A stretch of DNA of 64,000 bases from Algoriphagus yeomjeoni. GTDB lineage: Bacteria; Bacteroidota; Bacteroidia; Cytophagales; Cyclobacteriaceae. The DNA is taken from contig NZ_QLLK01000008.1 of the NCBI RefSeq assembly GCF_003259505.1, positions 210,653 through 274,652 on the forward strand. The letters run 5' to 3'. The notes beneath the pieces were generated by a model. That model made no database searches and had not been told where the DNA came from. It was given only the letters and a program-made list of their open reading frames with translations. Positions 17,027 through 27,200 of the stretch are shown piece by piece (positions within the stretch are counted from its first letter, which is position 1; every line of letters starts with the position of its first letter). The position numbers and the translations under genes were made by a program.

Positions 17027-18541
17027 TCAGAGTTTATTTCTGGTATACTTTGTTATGATATCACTTAAAGAAAGTTGATAGTCATAGTTTTCCTTGTACA
17101 TAACAAATAAAATAAACAAGATCCGAGGGTCAAAATCCACAATTTCAAGTTTATCATAGGAGTTCAGGTTTAATCTACTATGCGTCAATTCAAGCTTAAC
17201 TGGAGCGTACACTACAATGTCGAAGTCGGGATTTTCAGTTATTAAGTTAGATACCCTTATACGCTCATTATCAAAATCTTCCAAATAGGTATTAAAAATA
17301 AAATAATGTACTTTTTCTGACCTAACGTCAACAAAAGTCCTTTCCTGTTTATTAAGAGCTCCGGAATCTAAAGCTAGAGAATCAATATAGTATTCAAAAG
17401 GATCAAAAAACTTTCGGTGCAAATTTTTGAAGGCCTCATCATTTTCCAGTTTGGCTTTTGTTTGTTCGAACAGCGAAGTCAGTTTGGCTTTTTCCAATTG
17501 TGTTTCAAAGGACTCATAAAGTTCTTGTTCGTAGAGCAATTTGGAAATTTCTTGGATGGCTACCCGATTATTGGTAGCACCTTTTTTGATAAAACTACTG
17601 TAGATGTCACTGACCACTTTTTTTGTTTCAAATAACTCGTTCAGGTATTCAATCAGTTCAATAATATCATCCTTAGCTTTTAAAGCTTCAATATTTACTA
17701 TGTCATTCTTTATCCGGGTATAAAGTGCATCATTGGCTTTACTTATCTCGGAAGAACCGACGCTATCTGTAAAGCTTACTAACAAATAATGCCCTTTTAT
17801 CTGGTTAAACAGATCAACCAACTCACGATAAGATGTAAGGAAGTGGTTAAATCTTATTTTTGATTTTTCCCTGATTTTCTCAATCTCATCAATTGCAAAA
17901 ATTATATACTTTGAGTGATTCGATAACAAATTCAAGAACAAGACCAATATTTCCCTGCGATTAAAATCTTTTAATTGTTCCAAGTTAAACTTATCAAAAT
18001 ATCTTTTATTATATAGTCGACCAGTACCTAGATAGAGTAGTTCCGTGATCACTTCATCACTGTGCTCCTGCTTAAATAATTCTTGAGTATAATCCTTTAT
18101 TTCGCGAAAGTTGCTTTCATAATTGTTAACCATTCCTGGAATTGCATCAGTAGTTTGACGAAGTAACTTAACAATGTTGATTAAATCTGGCAGATATTTG
18201 TCCTGGACAATCTTTAGTAGGAATAACACCAAGTCAGTTCGTTCCACGTCAGCTCTTGAGTACTGAACCGAGACACCTAGCTCAGGATACGTTTTATAAA
18301 AGAGCTCTAAGTATTTAAGCAGATTGGTTTTTCCATTACCATATTCAGCGATGATTAGATTAGTGATCATCCTAGCAGAATCGATTTGCTCAATACGTTC
18401 TTTTACCGTTTTCTTTAAATCCAACTGACCAATAATGTAGAAGGGTAATTCAGGGACTTTTCCTTCTGAAATATCCTTTTTGAATGTAGCGAGTCTATTG
18501 TCTGGTAGCGGCAGTTTTTCCCATAAATGGTTTGTATCCAT
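17027..18541 (-). CDS. P-loop ATPase of the methylase operon (ORC/BrxD-like)
   Basis: This 504-residue protein has a Walker A AEYGNGKTN at 65-73 and Walker B YIIFAIDEIEKI (D218, E219), with a following HYLLVSFTDS strand that fits sensor 1. The EYGxGKT form resembles the ORC/STAND-type ATPases of BREX-like systems (GEYGSGKT in DUF2791 proteins), though the first Gly is Ala here. The C-terminal 250 residues are unassigned and could be winged-helix or interaction modules. Neighbouring genes are 2 bp and 1 bp away. The protein probably supplies ATP-driven sensing or translocation to the nuclease and methylase partners. Confidence 0.8.
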   Translation of the reverse strand: MDTNHLWEKLPLPDNRLATFKKDISEGKVPELPFYIIGQLDLKKTVKERIEQIDSARMITNLIIAEYGNGKTNLLKYLELFYKTYPELGVSVQYSRADVERTDLVLFLLKIVQDKYLPDLINIVKLLRQTTDAIPGMVNNYESNFREIKDYTQELFKQEHSDEVITELLYLGTGRLYNKRYFDKFNLEQLKDFNRREILVLFLNLLSNHSKYIIFAIDEIEKIREKSKIRFNHFLTSYRELVDLFNQIKGHYLLVSFTDSVGSSEISKANDALYTRIKNDIVNIEALKAKDDIIELIEYLNELFETKKVVSDIYSSFIKKGATNNRVAIQEISKLLYEQELYESFETQLEKAKLTSLFEQTKAKLENDEAFKNLHRKFFDPFEYYIDSLALDSGALNKQERTFVDVRSEKVHYFIFNTYLEDFDNERIRVSNLITENPDFDIVVYAPVKLELTHSRLNLNSYDKLEIVDFDPRILFILFVMYKENYDYQLSLSDIITKYTRNKL

Positions 18542-18542
18542 A

Positions 18543-19628
18543 TTATTTGATTTTAATTTTTATAACAGGTCGGTTGCGGATAAAAAATCGTTCTCGTCTG
18601 TCTATTGAATTTACAGTATTGCCAAAAAATATATTTAAGTTGTTCTTTTCCAATTCATAAAAGTCATTTAGGAACAATTGAAAGTTTGTCGCGGATATGT
18701 GCATAGTTCCCTTGATGTCATATAAATTGATAAAGCCAAGGTCACTGATACTTGTTTTAAGGCAAGCTTTATAGCCCTTCAAAAATTTATCCTTATTCTC
18801 CAGATACTTTTTTTTAATCTTGAAATTGTCCTTTTCAAATCTTGAAAATAAAACCAATAGCTCTGCAAATAATTTACTATACTCTTCGTTTTCGAAGATG
18901 ATATTCAAATATTTTTTTTTAATGTTACGCGCCGAATCTAATACGCCTAGCGTGTCCATCCAGTAAGTGCGGACAATGTTGTAATTTTCGAGACTGGCAG
19001 AAGTAAAGTTAAAATGACGGATAAACAAAAACTCATCAATAAATTCCTTCTGATCTTCAATAGTGCGTTTCAAATTATACCGCCTCTCCAGTTTTGCGAA
19101 CAAGCAATGCGTGATGAATAAGTGAAAATCTGCTTGAAGAATCTTTTTGAAAAAAAACACTTTTTCCAATGTCGATAGGCGAAAAAAATTTGAGCGAAGT
19201 TCTATCAGATAGCCTCCATCTTCCGTGAGTCTATTCTTGTCATCAATTAAACCGAATTTATCTTTAGCAAGATTTACGTAATAGGATGCCGCCTTATAGG
19301 TAGAATATATCTGCTTCTCTAGAGGGGTAGTTCTCGATTTAATGATATTCGGGATTTCCTCAATAAACTCTTTTTTACTTTTTGACTTAAGGTATTGATA
19401 GATATTTAAAATAGCAGCATCACTAGGCAACCCATTAAATTCTTCTGGAATAGCCTTTTGATATTCTTTATGAAGAAGATTGATCAAATAGTAATAGAAA
19501 CCCAGATTCAAAAAAGAACTGGTTATCTTGTTTTTGTTTGACGAGACATAATTGCAAACCCACTTGGACGTCTTAAGCTGTTGACTGAAAGGCCTGTGTA
19601 AACTTGCAATGTAGATAACCTTGTCCAT
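18543..19628 (-). CDS. Unknown protein, first gene of the methylase/nuclease/ATPase operon
   Basis: The protein starts at MDKVIYIASLHRPFSQ (361 residues); a further ATG 42 bp upstream would add an unconvincing cysteine- and phenylalanine-rich extension. It is basic and helical. NRLTEDGGYLIELRSNFF near the middle resembles the end of a winged-helix wing (LTxxG..L), and LSTLEKVFFFKKILQADFH follows. No enzyme motif is visible. Its stop is 1 bp from the ATPase start, so it belongs to the operon and is probably a recognition or regulatory subunit. I do not recognise the family. Confidence 0.6.
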   Translation of the reverse strand: MDKVIYIASLHRPFSQQLKTSKWVCNYVSSNKNKITSSFLNLGFYYYLINLLHKEYQKAIPEEFNGLPSDAAILNIYQYLKSKSKKEFIEEIPNIIKSRTTPLEKQIYSTYKAASYYVNLAKDKFGLIDDKNRLTEDGGYLIELRSNFFRLSTLEKVFFFKKILQADFHLFITHCLFAKLERRYNLKRTIEDQKEFIDEFLFIRHFNFTSASLENYNIVRTYWMDTLGVLDSARNIKKKYLNIIFENEEYSKLFAELLVLFSRFEKDNFKIKKKYLENKDKFLKGYKACLKTSISDLGFINLYDIKGTMHISATNFQLFLNDFYELEKNNLNIFFGNTVNSIDRRERFFIRNRPVIKIKIK

Positions 19629-20294
19629 AGAAAAGTGACAAAACCATAGCTTAAATGAATTTTTAAGCAAAAACCTTTAGTGATATCGACCACAAGATAT
19701 GGTGTTTCTTGGATATTTCCAGCCTTTCTTTCAAACCTCATAGCTTTTAGGATTATAAATATCTTGATATCAGCTTATTGCTTTTACCCCAATGGTCATG
19801 AATCTGACTGCTTGCAGGAAACTGGACCAATAAGACCAGCCCGTCAGAATGTATAACAGTGATCAGCACCAAATACAACGGTGGGTTAATACAATCTCTT
19901 AAATTGGTTGCCGTTATAAGGTCTTTATTTTAGGCTCAGCATTCCACGTCTAGGTGTGGTTTAATCGTAATCGCACTGGGTGGGATTTGTAATTCCACCC
20001 AGCTATCCGAATCAATTTGTAATTGGCTTGATGACCTGATCCCTTCTCCCGATATCGCATTCCTTATCGGGACAGGCTCTCTCCTGAAAGAGAGGGCGAT
20101 CGATCTTATAGACGGTGAATAGTAAAAAATATTTAAGATTTAGAGATTAAGGAAAATGAAAAGATTCATTTAGGCTTTAATTATCCCATAATGGGGGTAA
20201 TCAAAACGTCCTTATGCCACTGGCGGAAGTTTGAAACTTCACCAACATATCTTCAATAGGATCATTGATCTACTCATTTTCATATTCCATTTAA
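19629..20294. other. Gene-poor spacer with hairpins
   Basis: This 665-bp stretch separates the methylase operon from the HEPN gene and should hold the operon promoter. It contains a hairpin at 19976-20002 (CTGGGTGG and CCACCCAG arms around GATTTGTAATT), another at 20048-20071 (CCCGAT and ATCGGG), and a short CTCTCT/AGAGAG repeat just after it. GGATTTGTAAT-type hairpins are common as REP-like elements in this phylum. No reading frame there is convincing. Confidence 0.4.
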
Positions 20295-21095
20295 CTATTT
20301 ATCTTGTCCAACAATAAAAGAAAAGTCATTTCCACAAGGGCATTCTTCAATCAGGTTTTCTTCATAAAAGTTAATGAATACCCTTACAGATTCAATCGCT
20401 TTGTAATAGTCAAAATTCAGCAAATCTCTGTAAACACCCTTATATCCAGTATTAGTTAAACCATTGGGCTTTAGGTGAATAATGTGATTTCGAAGTTTGA
20501 TCAAGTTATCAATTTGGGAATTATATCTTCTATACTTTGATGGTCGGAATTTTCTACCCTTAATTGCAGGAATAGAATTGTATAATTTTAATGTAACAGT
20601 TGAGGCTAGCTCTTTGCCATCGCTTCCGACAAATTTATAGTCATCTGGAATAACTCTATTGGCAAAGCTTTCTAAAGCAGCTTGAAGATTAATAATACAA
20701 TTAATAGCTAATTGAAAATACATCCCGGCATGACTTAAATTAACTGGTTCTCCACCTTTTCCTATCGCCTTTACATCAGGAGCCTGAGAGAGGAGCAAAT
20801 CTTTATAATACTTCAGTTGACCGGAACACATTACAGCATTGGAAAAGAATATCGTCACTGGATTAAGTTCGACAACAACCCTTTTAACTTTGTCGTCCAA
20901 ATAGTCAAAGCCAAAAAGAATTCTATCGGGAAACAAAAGCATTATGTCCATTTCATCATGTTCCGCTAACCTATTAGACTCTACATAAGATTTGGCATAT
21001 TCCAGACTTTCCGGTGGATACTTTATCTTATCTAATTCATTTGGATTGAATTTAATGATATGCTCTTTGCTAGGCTTTAGTTTGATATGGGCCAT
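20295..21095 (-). CDS. HEPN-like protein with RNxxxH motif
   Basis: The 266-residue protein has a helical C-terminal half with LRNHIIHLKP, which is the HEPN ribonuclease motif RNxxxH. An upstream helix (MYFQLAINCIINLQAALESF) fits the first HEPN helix. A CPCGNDF cluster near the C-terminus resembles half of a SEC-C zinc motif. HEPN proteins are often RNA-cleaving effectors of abortive infection and toxin-antitoxin systems. It is followed upstream on the same strand, at 65 bp, by a DUF2971 gene. The function is inferred from the motif and from the defence context. Confidence 0.6.
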   Translation of the reverse strand: MAHIKLKPSKEHIIKFNPNELDKIKYPPESLEYAKSYVESNRLAEHDEMDIMLLFPDRILFGFDYLDDKVKRVVVELNPVTIFFSNAVMCSGQLKYYKDLLLSQAPDVKAIGKGGEPVNLSHAGMYFQLAINCIINLQAALESFANRVIPDDYKFVGSDGKELASTVTLKLYNSIPAIKGRKFRPSKYRRYNSQIDNLIKLRNHIIHLKPNGLTNTGYKGVYRDLLNFDYYKAIESVRVFINFYEENLIEECPCGNDFSFIVGQDK

Positions 21096-21160
21096 AATAG
21101 GACTTCGATAAAATTGAACAAAATTATACTTGGTACCGAAAGGCTTTTAATAGGCAAATC

Positions 21161-21994
21161 CTATACCTGACGATACGAAATTTTAGATCTTTCTATAAAG
21201 GCCTTTCCTTCCGGAAAATTGTGCTTTTTTAGAAAAAACCTCATCCCCTGCTCAACCTGAAGGCCATTCAAACATGGTCCAATAACGATTTTCTTCAAAA
21301 TCTCTTTCCGGAATTTATGCTCGATAAATGGGACAAATAGATTTCCTTTTGTTCTAAATTGATAGTTTTTCCATTCATTGGTGCATAGTCTCCATTCAGC
21401 TTCTGAGGAATAAGATGGAGACTTCGCTGAAAATCCAATTTTTGGCATAGTGAAAAACAAGCTAGTATCATTATATCCTGTGGTTATCTGTCCATTTTCT
21501 GATTTCTCTATTTTGAAATCATCGTATTTATTCTTCCAATACTTTCGGAAATGATTCTCCACAATCTCCTTTCGATATTCACATTTCAAAAGGGTAGTAT
21601 TTATTACCTCAGGATCCTTTGAATAGCTCGTTAACATTTCTTTATCCAATCCTATACAAACTCCATTTCCATCATGCCCATAGGCTCTCCACATGGACAA
21701 ATGATCTTTGTGTTCTGATAACGATAAAATAAAAGGCTCACCGGGCAAGTAAGCGAAGGATCCGAAAATTCCTCCTCTACCAAATAAATTATCACTTTTC
21801 TTTTCCGAAACACTATTTTCTGACTCATATTCCAGTAGAGTCTTGGTAATGATTTTATTTGCAAATTCAAATTCATCAGGGTCATTCATAAAGTTTGCAT
21901 GGGTAGCCCTGAGAACAATATTTTCACCATCACCGAGAAGAATCTTGTGCAAACTTTCTATTGAAGTATAATGGTATAAAAGTTCTTCTGTCAT
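21161..21994 (-). CDS. DUF2971 family protein
   Basis: This 277-residue protein shows the DUF2971 pattern: LLYHYTSIESLHKIL at the start, LRATHANFMNDPDEFEFA, then FILSLSEHKDHLSMWRAYGH with NGVCIGLD. The YHYTS, ND.E and SLSE..D.LSMW.YG blocks are the family hallmarks. DUF2971 proteins are frequent in defence islands, and their biochemical role is not settled. The gene is 27 bp downstream of a CoiA-like/DUF6035 gene and 65 bp upstream of the HEPN gene, so the three may form one unit. Confidence 0.85.
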   Translation of the reverse strand: MTEELLYHYTSIESLHKILLGDGENIVLRATHANFMNDPDEFEFANKIITKTLLEYESENSVSEKKSDNLFGRGGIFGSFAYLPGEPFILSLSEHKDHLSMWRAYGHDGNGVCIGLDKEMLTSYSKDPEVINTTLLKCEYRKEIVENHFRKYWKNKYDDFKIEKSENGQITTGYNDTSLFFTMPKIGFSAKSPSYSSEAEWRLCTNEWKNYQFRTKGNLFVPFIEHKFRKEILKKIVIGPCLNGLQVEQGMRFFLKKHNFPEGKAFIERSKISYRQV

Positions 21995-22021
21995 TTTAAA
22001 TTGTATTGATTCTACTATTAA

Positions 22022-23335
22022 TTATTGAAAGATCAAATATGGAAAAAGATCAAAAAGCAATTCATTTGTCCGATTATCTTGTTTAGGGGAGATTGAATTC
22101 CATTTTTCAAGCTTTTTTGAAAATGTCTTCTTTTTGTCAGATTCAATAACCATTTCCCACAGTTCCGCTCGTCTTAATGCGAGCTCAATTTTACGCCAAT
22201 GATTTTGGTAATATTCGATAGCATTGTTCGCAAATGACACCCACTTATCTTCACCGTAATTAAATCCAATTATTTTTCTCTGATTAATCGATTCAAATAT
22301 TAAAAGTAGCCTTTGGTTGTAAAAGACATCATCCACTAAATCCCTATTATCTAATCTATTACAAAGATCATAAGCAACCTGGTCAGCTAGACAAATTTCT
22401 TGGGCTTTTGAATGGGCAGCATTTTCAATTTGAACTTGAAGTTTTCTTTCTTCCTCGACCCTAATAGCTTCTTTCTTAATTATTTGTTGACCTTTAATCT
22501 TTTCTAGGTTTTCGGTAAAATCAAAAAAATATGTTTGCATAGCCTGGACATCAAAACTTAATTGGTCCAGCGTAATAGACTTTTTTCGCCAAGGAGTTAA
22601 CAAAGCATTTTCTTTAGTTAGGAATGGAAATTTGTAGTCACATATTAGCTTGAAGTCAGTGACTGACTCATCCAGTTTAAAAAAATTCTGATGATCTGAA
22701 AGATACTTTAAATCCTTCTCTTTGGTTCCTTGATCCCTTATATCATAAGTATCCAGAATCCAGATTAAGTAGATACCGTAGTTTTTATAGAAATTATGCC
22801 TACTCAGAATATATCCTAGTGAAAGCTCTGATAACTGGATTTCAAAAACCAGTTCCTTTCCTTTGTACCTACAGTAAACGTCTGGCTTTCTCCGATCTCT
22901 TCCCTTAATGATAAACTTATCATCTACTGATATTGAGTCTGCCTCAACACCTTCAACAAATGCCAGTCGATCACCGATCTTCTGCTTTAATTCTTTATGC
23001 CTTTCACTTTCTTTCGCAATTAAGGCTCTTTCATAAAATTTTTGTACTTCTGGATTAAATTTGTTTTGAACTAGAAAGCATGGATCATGGTCTGGAAAAT
23101 GCTTAAAATGTATTTTATCATTTTTGCTTCCTGAAATACTTAAATGCTGACCGCAGTCAATGCATTCAAAAGAAATAGATTTCTCATGGTAAAGTCTTCG
23201 ATAAAGAAAAGCTTCTTTAGTTTCAATGAACCTTTCACTGGCTCTGAAGATCTCACCTGTTTCCTTACACCGTGCTACATCAATTGTCCTACGAAATTTC
23301 CCCATTTTAATTTTTACCAATTCTACAGAAGACAA
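22022..23335 (-). CDS. DUF6035/CoiA-like nuclease-fold protein
   Basis: The 437-residue protein opens with a zinc-ribbon-like part (ECIDCGQHLSISGSKNDKIH, then FKHFPDHDPC), like the Cys/His start of CoiA proteins. The core RKPDVYCRYKGKELVFEIQLSELS contains the D...ExQ form of a PD-(D/E)XK-type site found in CoiA, and it is followed by IYLIWILD. The C-terminal half is coiled-coil-like. CoiA acts in competence; DUF6035 relatives lie in defence or mobile regions. It is the first gene of the leftward trio with DUF2971 and HEPN. An internal Met at residue 11 is an alternative start. Confidence 0.7.
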   Translation of the reverse strand: MSSVELVKIKMGKFRRTIDVARCKETGEIFRASERFIETKEAFLYRRLYHEKSISFECIDCGQHLSISGSKNDKIHFKHFPDHDPCFLVQNKFNPEVQKFYERALIAKESERHKELKQKIGDRLAFVEGVEADSISVDDKFIIKGRDRRKPDVYCRYKGKELVFEIQLSELSLGYILSRHNFYKNYGIYLIWILDTYDIRDQGTKEKDLKYLSDHQNFFKLDESVTDFKLICDYKFPFLTKENALLTPWRKKSITLDQLSFDVQAMQTYFFDFTENLEKIKGQQIIKKEAIRVEEERKLQVQIENAAHSKAQEICLADQVAYDLCNRLDNRDLVDDVFYNQRLLLIFESINQRKIIGFNYGEDKWVSFANNAIEYYQNHWRKIELALRRAELWEMVIESDKKKTFSKKLEKWNSISPKQDNRTNELLFDLFPYLIFQ

Positions 23336-23518
23336 AACAATGAATACAACTAGCTAATTATAAGAATCATAGTTACAAATATTAGCTGAAAAACAAAGCA
23401 GATGATTAGATATTCGACACAAAATGACGCATTAAAGAAGGTATATAACTTATCGAATTGAAATTCAATAAATGAGGTATTTGGTTCTATAAACCAACCA
23501 AAAACAGAGACAAAAATA

Positions 23519-24214
23519 TTAAGCCATCATCCTCTCCAGTTTTTCCTTCCATTTTTCCCAATCAGGCATATAACGGGATTGAAGTCTGAAAAAAGCAGGC
23601 GAATGGTCCGGGTGAACCAAATGACATAGCTCATGAATAATGACATATTCTATGCATCCTTTGGGTGCTTTGATCAACTCAGGATTCAGTATTATTTTTC
23701 CTTTTGGAGTGCAGCTTCCCCATCTCAAAGCCATATCTCGTATGACCACTGAATCTGGAGCCACACCTTCTGATCTAAATTTTAGAATTAACTCAGAAGC
23801 AATTTTCTCAAATTTCTTCCGAGCTAGTTGTAGATACCAAGCCTTCATCAATTCCTTCACTTTACCACGATCTGTAGTTTCTACACGAATTTCTCCATGA
23901 AGTAACTTCACCGAATCCTGACTTGCCTCTTCTATCATCAATCGGTACTGCCTTCCCAGATATAGATGAGTCTCTCCGCTTACATAGTTACGCTCTGTTA
24001 GTCTCGGCTGGAATGACAAAAAGAAACTCTGCTGCTTGATAATCCATGCAGCACGTTTCTGCAAAACCTGTTTGATCTTTTCTCTGTTGACAGAGGCAGG
24101 TGCTTTGACCAAGACTTCGGAGGTAGGTGTGACAGTTATTCCCAAGGTTTTCCGATCCGAAAAACTCACTTCATAATCAATCACCCTAGAACCAAACTGA
24201 ATTGAATCTTTCAT
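23519..24214 (-). CDS. YgjP-like (DUF45/M48-type) metallopeptidase
   Basis: This 231-residue protein has the zincin motif HELCH at 194-198 with HPDH following as the likely third ligand, and the family block MALRWGSCTPKGKIILNPEL. YgjP-like proteins commonly lie beside hsdR. Its ATG overlaps the hsdR stop as ATGA, so it is the last cistron of the restriction operon. It may process or regulate a restriction subunit, but this has not been shown for the family. Confidence 0.9.
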   Translation of the reverse strand: MKDSIQFGSRVIDYEVSFSDRKTLGITVTPTSEVLVKAPASVNREKIKQVLQKRAAWIIKQQSFFLSFQPRLTERNYVSGETHLYLGRQYRLMIEEASQDSVKLLHGEIRVETTDRGKVKELMKAWYLQLARKKFEKIASELILKFRSEGVAPDSVVIRDMALRWGSCTPKGKIILNPELIKAPKGCIEYVIIHELCHLVHPDHSPAFFRLQSRYMPDWEKWKEKLERMMA

Positions 24215-27200
24215 GATCGATAGCGTTTTTTGGCAACGGCCAAGATTCTTTCAGCCAAGGAATCGATCTCTGAGTAGGAAATCTCCCTCGCATGTTTATC
24301 ACGGACTTCATCTATCAGGTAGTCCCCTATCTCGATAATAAGTTTACCGGTAATCTCTCTTTTGGACTCCCACTCCACAATAGGGCTCTGCCCCTGACCA
24401 AACACCTCCGCTTTTATAAGCTGATTTATTTTCAATGCAGAAGTTTCGCAGATAGACTTTAGCGCATCGGTGTTGGAAATCTTTTCATCCAAAAACTCCT
24501 TCGTCAATCCATAAAAAGCAGCTGCCACCGACTCGTCCTTAAGCAGCTCAGGAATGTCTGAGTCTGTATGATTGAGCACCGCATCCATGACATTTTTTGT
24601 CTTTTGAAGATACTGGGTTTCCGAAATCCTCCTAGCCTCATAGTCGGCAATTGTTTGGGATAAGAGTTGAGAAAACTTCTTATAAAAAGCGGGATCTTCA
24701 TCCATCTTTTCGGAGATATATTTGGCTGTCCGGCTTGCGATTTTATCTGCTTTCGCCGCCTCTCCCACCGTCTTCTCAACTTCACTAGCAAAACTGTCTT
24801 TGTCAAAAATATTGACCAAATCAGTAATGGGCTCTACCTCCTCTGCGGTCACATGAGTATCCAGCAGTTTTTGAATCTGCTCTTCATATCGACTGTAATC
24901 TATCCGGTCAGAAAACCTTGCAACAACTGCGACACGTAGCTTCATAAAAAAAAGCAGATCGGATTTGTACCGATCGATTTCCTTTGGGTCAGTTCTCTCA
25001 TGAAAGGAAATGGTCGAAAGGGCAAGTTTCAAACTTTTACCGTAAGAAGTGAGCTTGTCATAAAAAATCACCCTAACTGACTCGTCACGCAAGATAAGCT
25101 GATAAGCCTCCGCATCCCTTGTGTTTTTTACACTTTTAAAAATATCCCAAAGTTCAGAATGCCTTTGCGGAAGTCGGTTGATCTCTATCTCTATATTCAC
25201 CAGTGTTCCTTCCATATCGAGCTCATCAAACTCCTGAAAAGCAGCATACATCTTCAATGCATCGTCCAAATTTTCAATGACTCCATAATAGTCTATCACA
25301 AATCCGAAATCTTTACCTTCTTCTACTCGATTCACCCGGGCAATAGCCTGGAGCAGTTTGTGATCTTTGAGATTTCTGGTCAAATAAAGAACCGTATTTT
25401 TAGGTTCATCAAAACCAGTCAAAAGTTTATCTACGACAATAATAATTTCTGGATCAGGCAGGTTTTGAAAGCGACTGATCACTTGGCTCTCGTACTTTTT
25501 GGCAGATCCATGCTCCTGCATCATCTTTTTCCAAAACCTCTGCACTTTGTCACTGCTTTGCTCATAGGCATTGTCTTCTCCTTCCCGATCATCAATGGGT
25601 GAAATCAAAACTTCAGAGCTTACCAGCCCTATTTCATCCAAGTTCTCTTTGTATTTGATAGCACTTAGCTTTTTGTCGCAGACCAACATACCTTTAAACC
25701 CTGTTCCTTGCCAATTGTCCCTAAAGTGTCTACTGATATCCCAGCAGGTCACATAAATTCTTTGCTCAGCAGAGTTGATCTGATCGGCACGGCTAAATTT
25801 CCGCTTGAAATCAGCCTTTTCCCTATCATTAAAAGGCTCCGAAACCATATCAAAAAATCGATCTAGAGGACCTGAATTCACTTTTAGATATGGCAATCTC
25901 CCCTCATACAAGAGTGGGACGACCGCCCCATCTTTTACGGCCTCATCTACAGTGTAGGCATCGATCATTCCCCCAAATTTGGCAGCTGTACTCTTCTCTT
26001 TCTTGAAAAGAGGAGTACCTGTCATCGCAATAAAACATGCATTTGGCAGGGTCTTTTGCATTTCGATATTGAAGGTTCCATGCTGGGTCCGATGTCCTTC
26101 GTCTATCAAAACAAAAATATTCGGATTTTCCAGCGGCTTTTGAATCTTCTTTACCGCAGCGGTGAATTTGTTGATTATCGTGGTGACTACAGCATCACTT
26201 GGACTTTCGAGCAAATGTACCAGTTGCGTTCCAGTCGAAGCATTATTGACTGCCATCCCACATTTTCGAAACGTACTGGTAATTTGTCTGTCCAGATCCG
26301 TCCGATCCGTTACCAAAATGATTTTTGGATTCAAAATGCTTTTTTCCATGGCAATCGCCTGCGCCATCATGACCATCGTAAGAGATTTACCACTTCCCTG
26401 TGTATGCCAAATCACCCCACCTTCTCGTCGATCCCTACCTTTTGCATCTTTTACTAAAACCTTAAGACGTGCCAATGTCTTCTTGACTGCAAAGTACTGC
26501 TGATATCGAGCGACCTTCTTCGTACCACCATCAAACAGAATAAAGTTGTATATCAAATCAAGAAGCCTCTCCGGTCGACATAGATTGAATAAAAACTCAT
26601 CTTGCGCCGTAAATTGTATTTCTTCCTTCTCCAAGTCTTCAAAATATCGCTTGACATAGGAAAAGCGATCCGAAAACAGTTTCTGGTGTGTGGTAGGATC
26701 TAGTTTCTCTTTTTTGATTACCCTTAATTGATCCTCATATTCCTTCCTTTTCAAATCGGATGAAATCTTTTCTTTCCACTGCGCCCAAAATTTCAACGGA
26801 GTACCATTGGTAGCATAGCTTGTTTCTTGGTTTGCCAATGATACCAGCAGCTGGGCATACACATAAAAATTTCTAATCCCGTCCTCCTGCTGATTTCTCA
26901 AATGTTGGGAGATAGCCTGCTTGATCGGCTCCTTCATGTCCGGTCGCTTACACTCTAAGACAACAATGGGAATTCCGTTGATAAAAATCACTAGATCCGG
27001 AATGTAATGATCTTTGCCGTTGCTACGTAAGACTTTGAATTCTTCTGAAACCTGAAACTTATTGTTTTGGGGATTTTGCCAATCTATGTACTGTAGGGTA
27101 AAACTTTTCCGATCTCCATCCACAGTCTGCTCCACGGCCATTCCCAAAGTCAGCAGGTTATAGATAATTTCGGTGGAATGGATATAGCCTTCGTTCAAAG

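Noticed and set aside
14233..19628. BREX or DISARM system
   Set aside because: The ATPase resembles a BREX-type P-loop protein, but no PglZ, BrxL, PglX-type methylase or DISARM helicase is present.
19523..19741. Leftward frame overlapping the start of the first methylase-operon gene
   Set aside because: It overlaps the better-supported gene in another frame and has no family features, though its first 25 residues look plausible.
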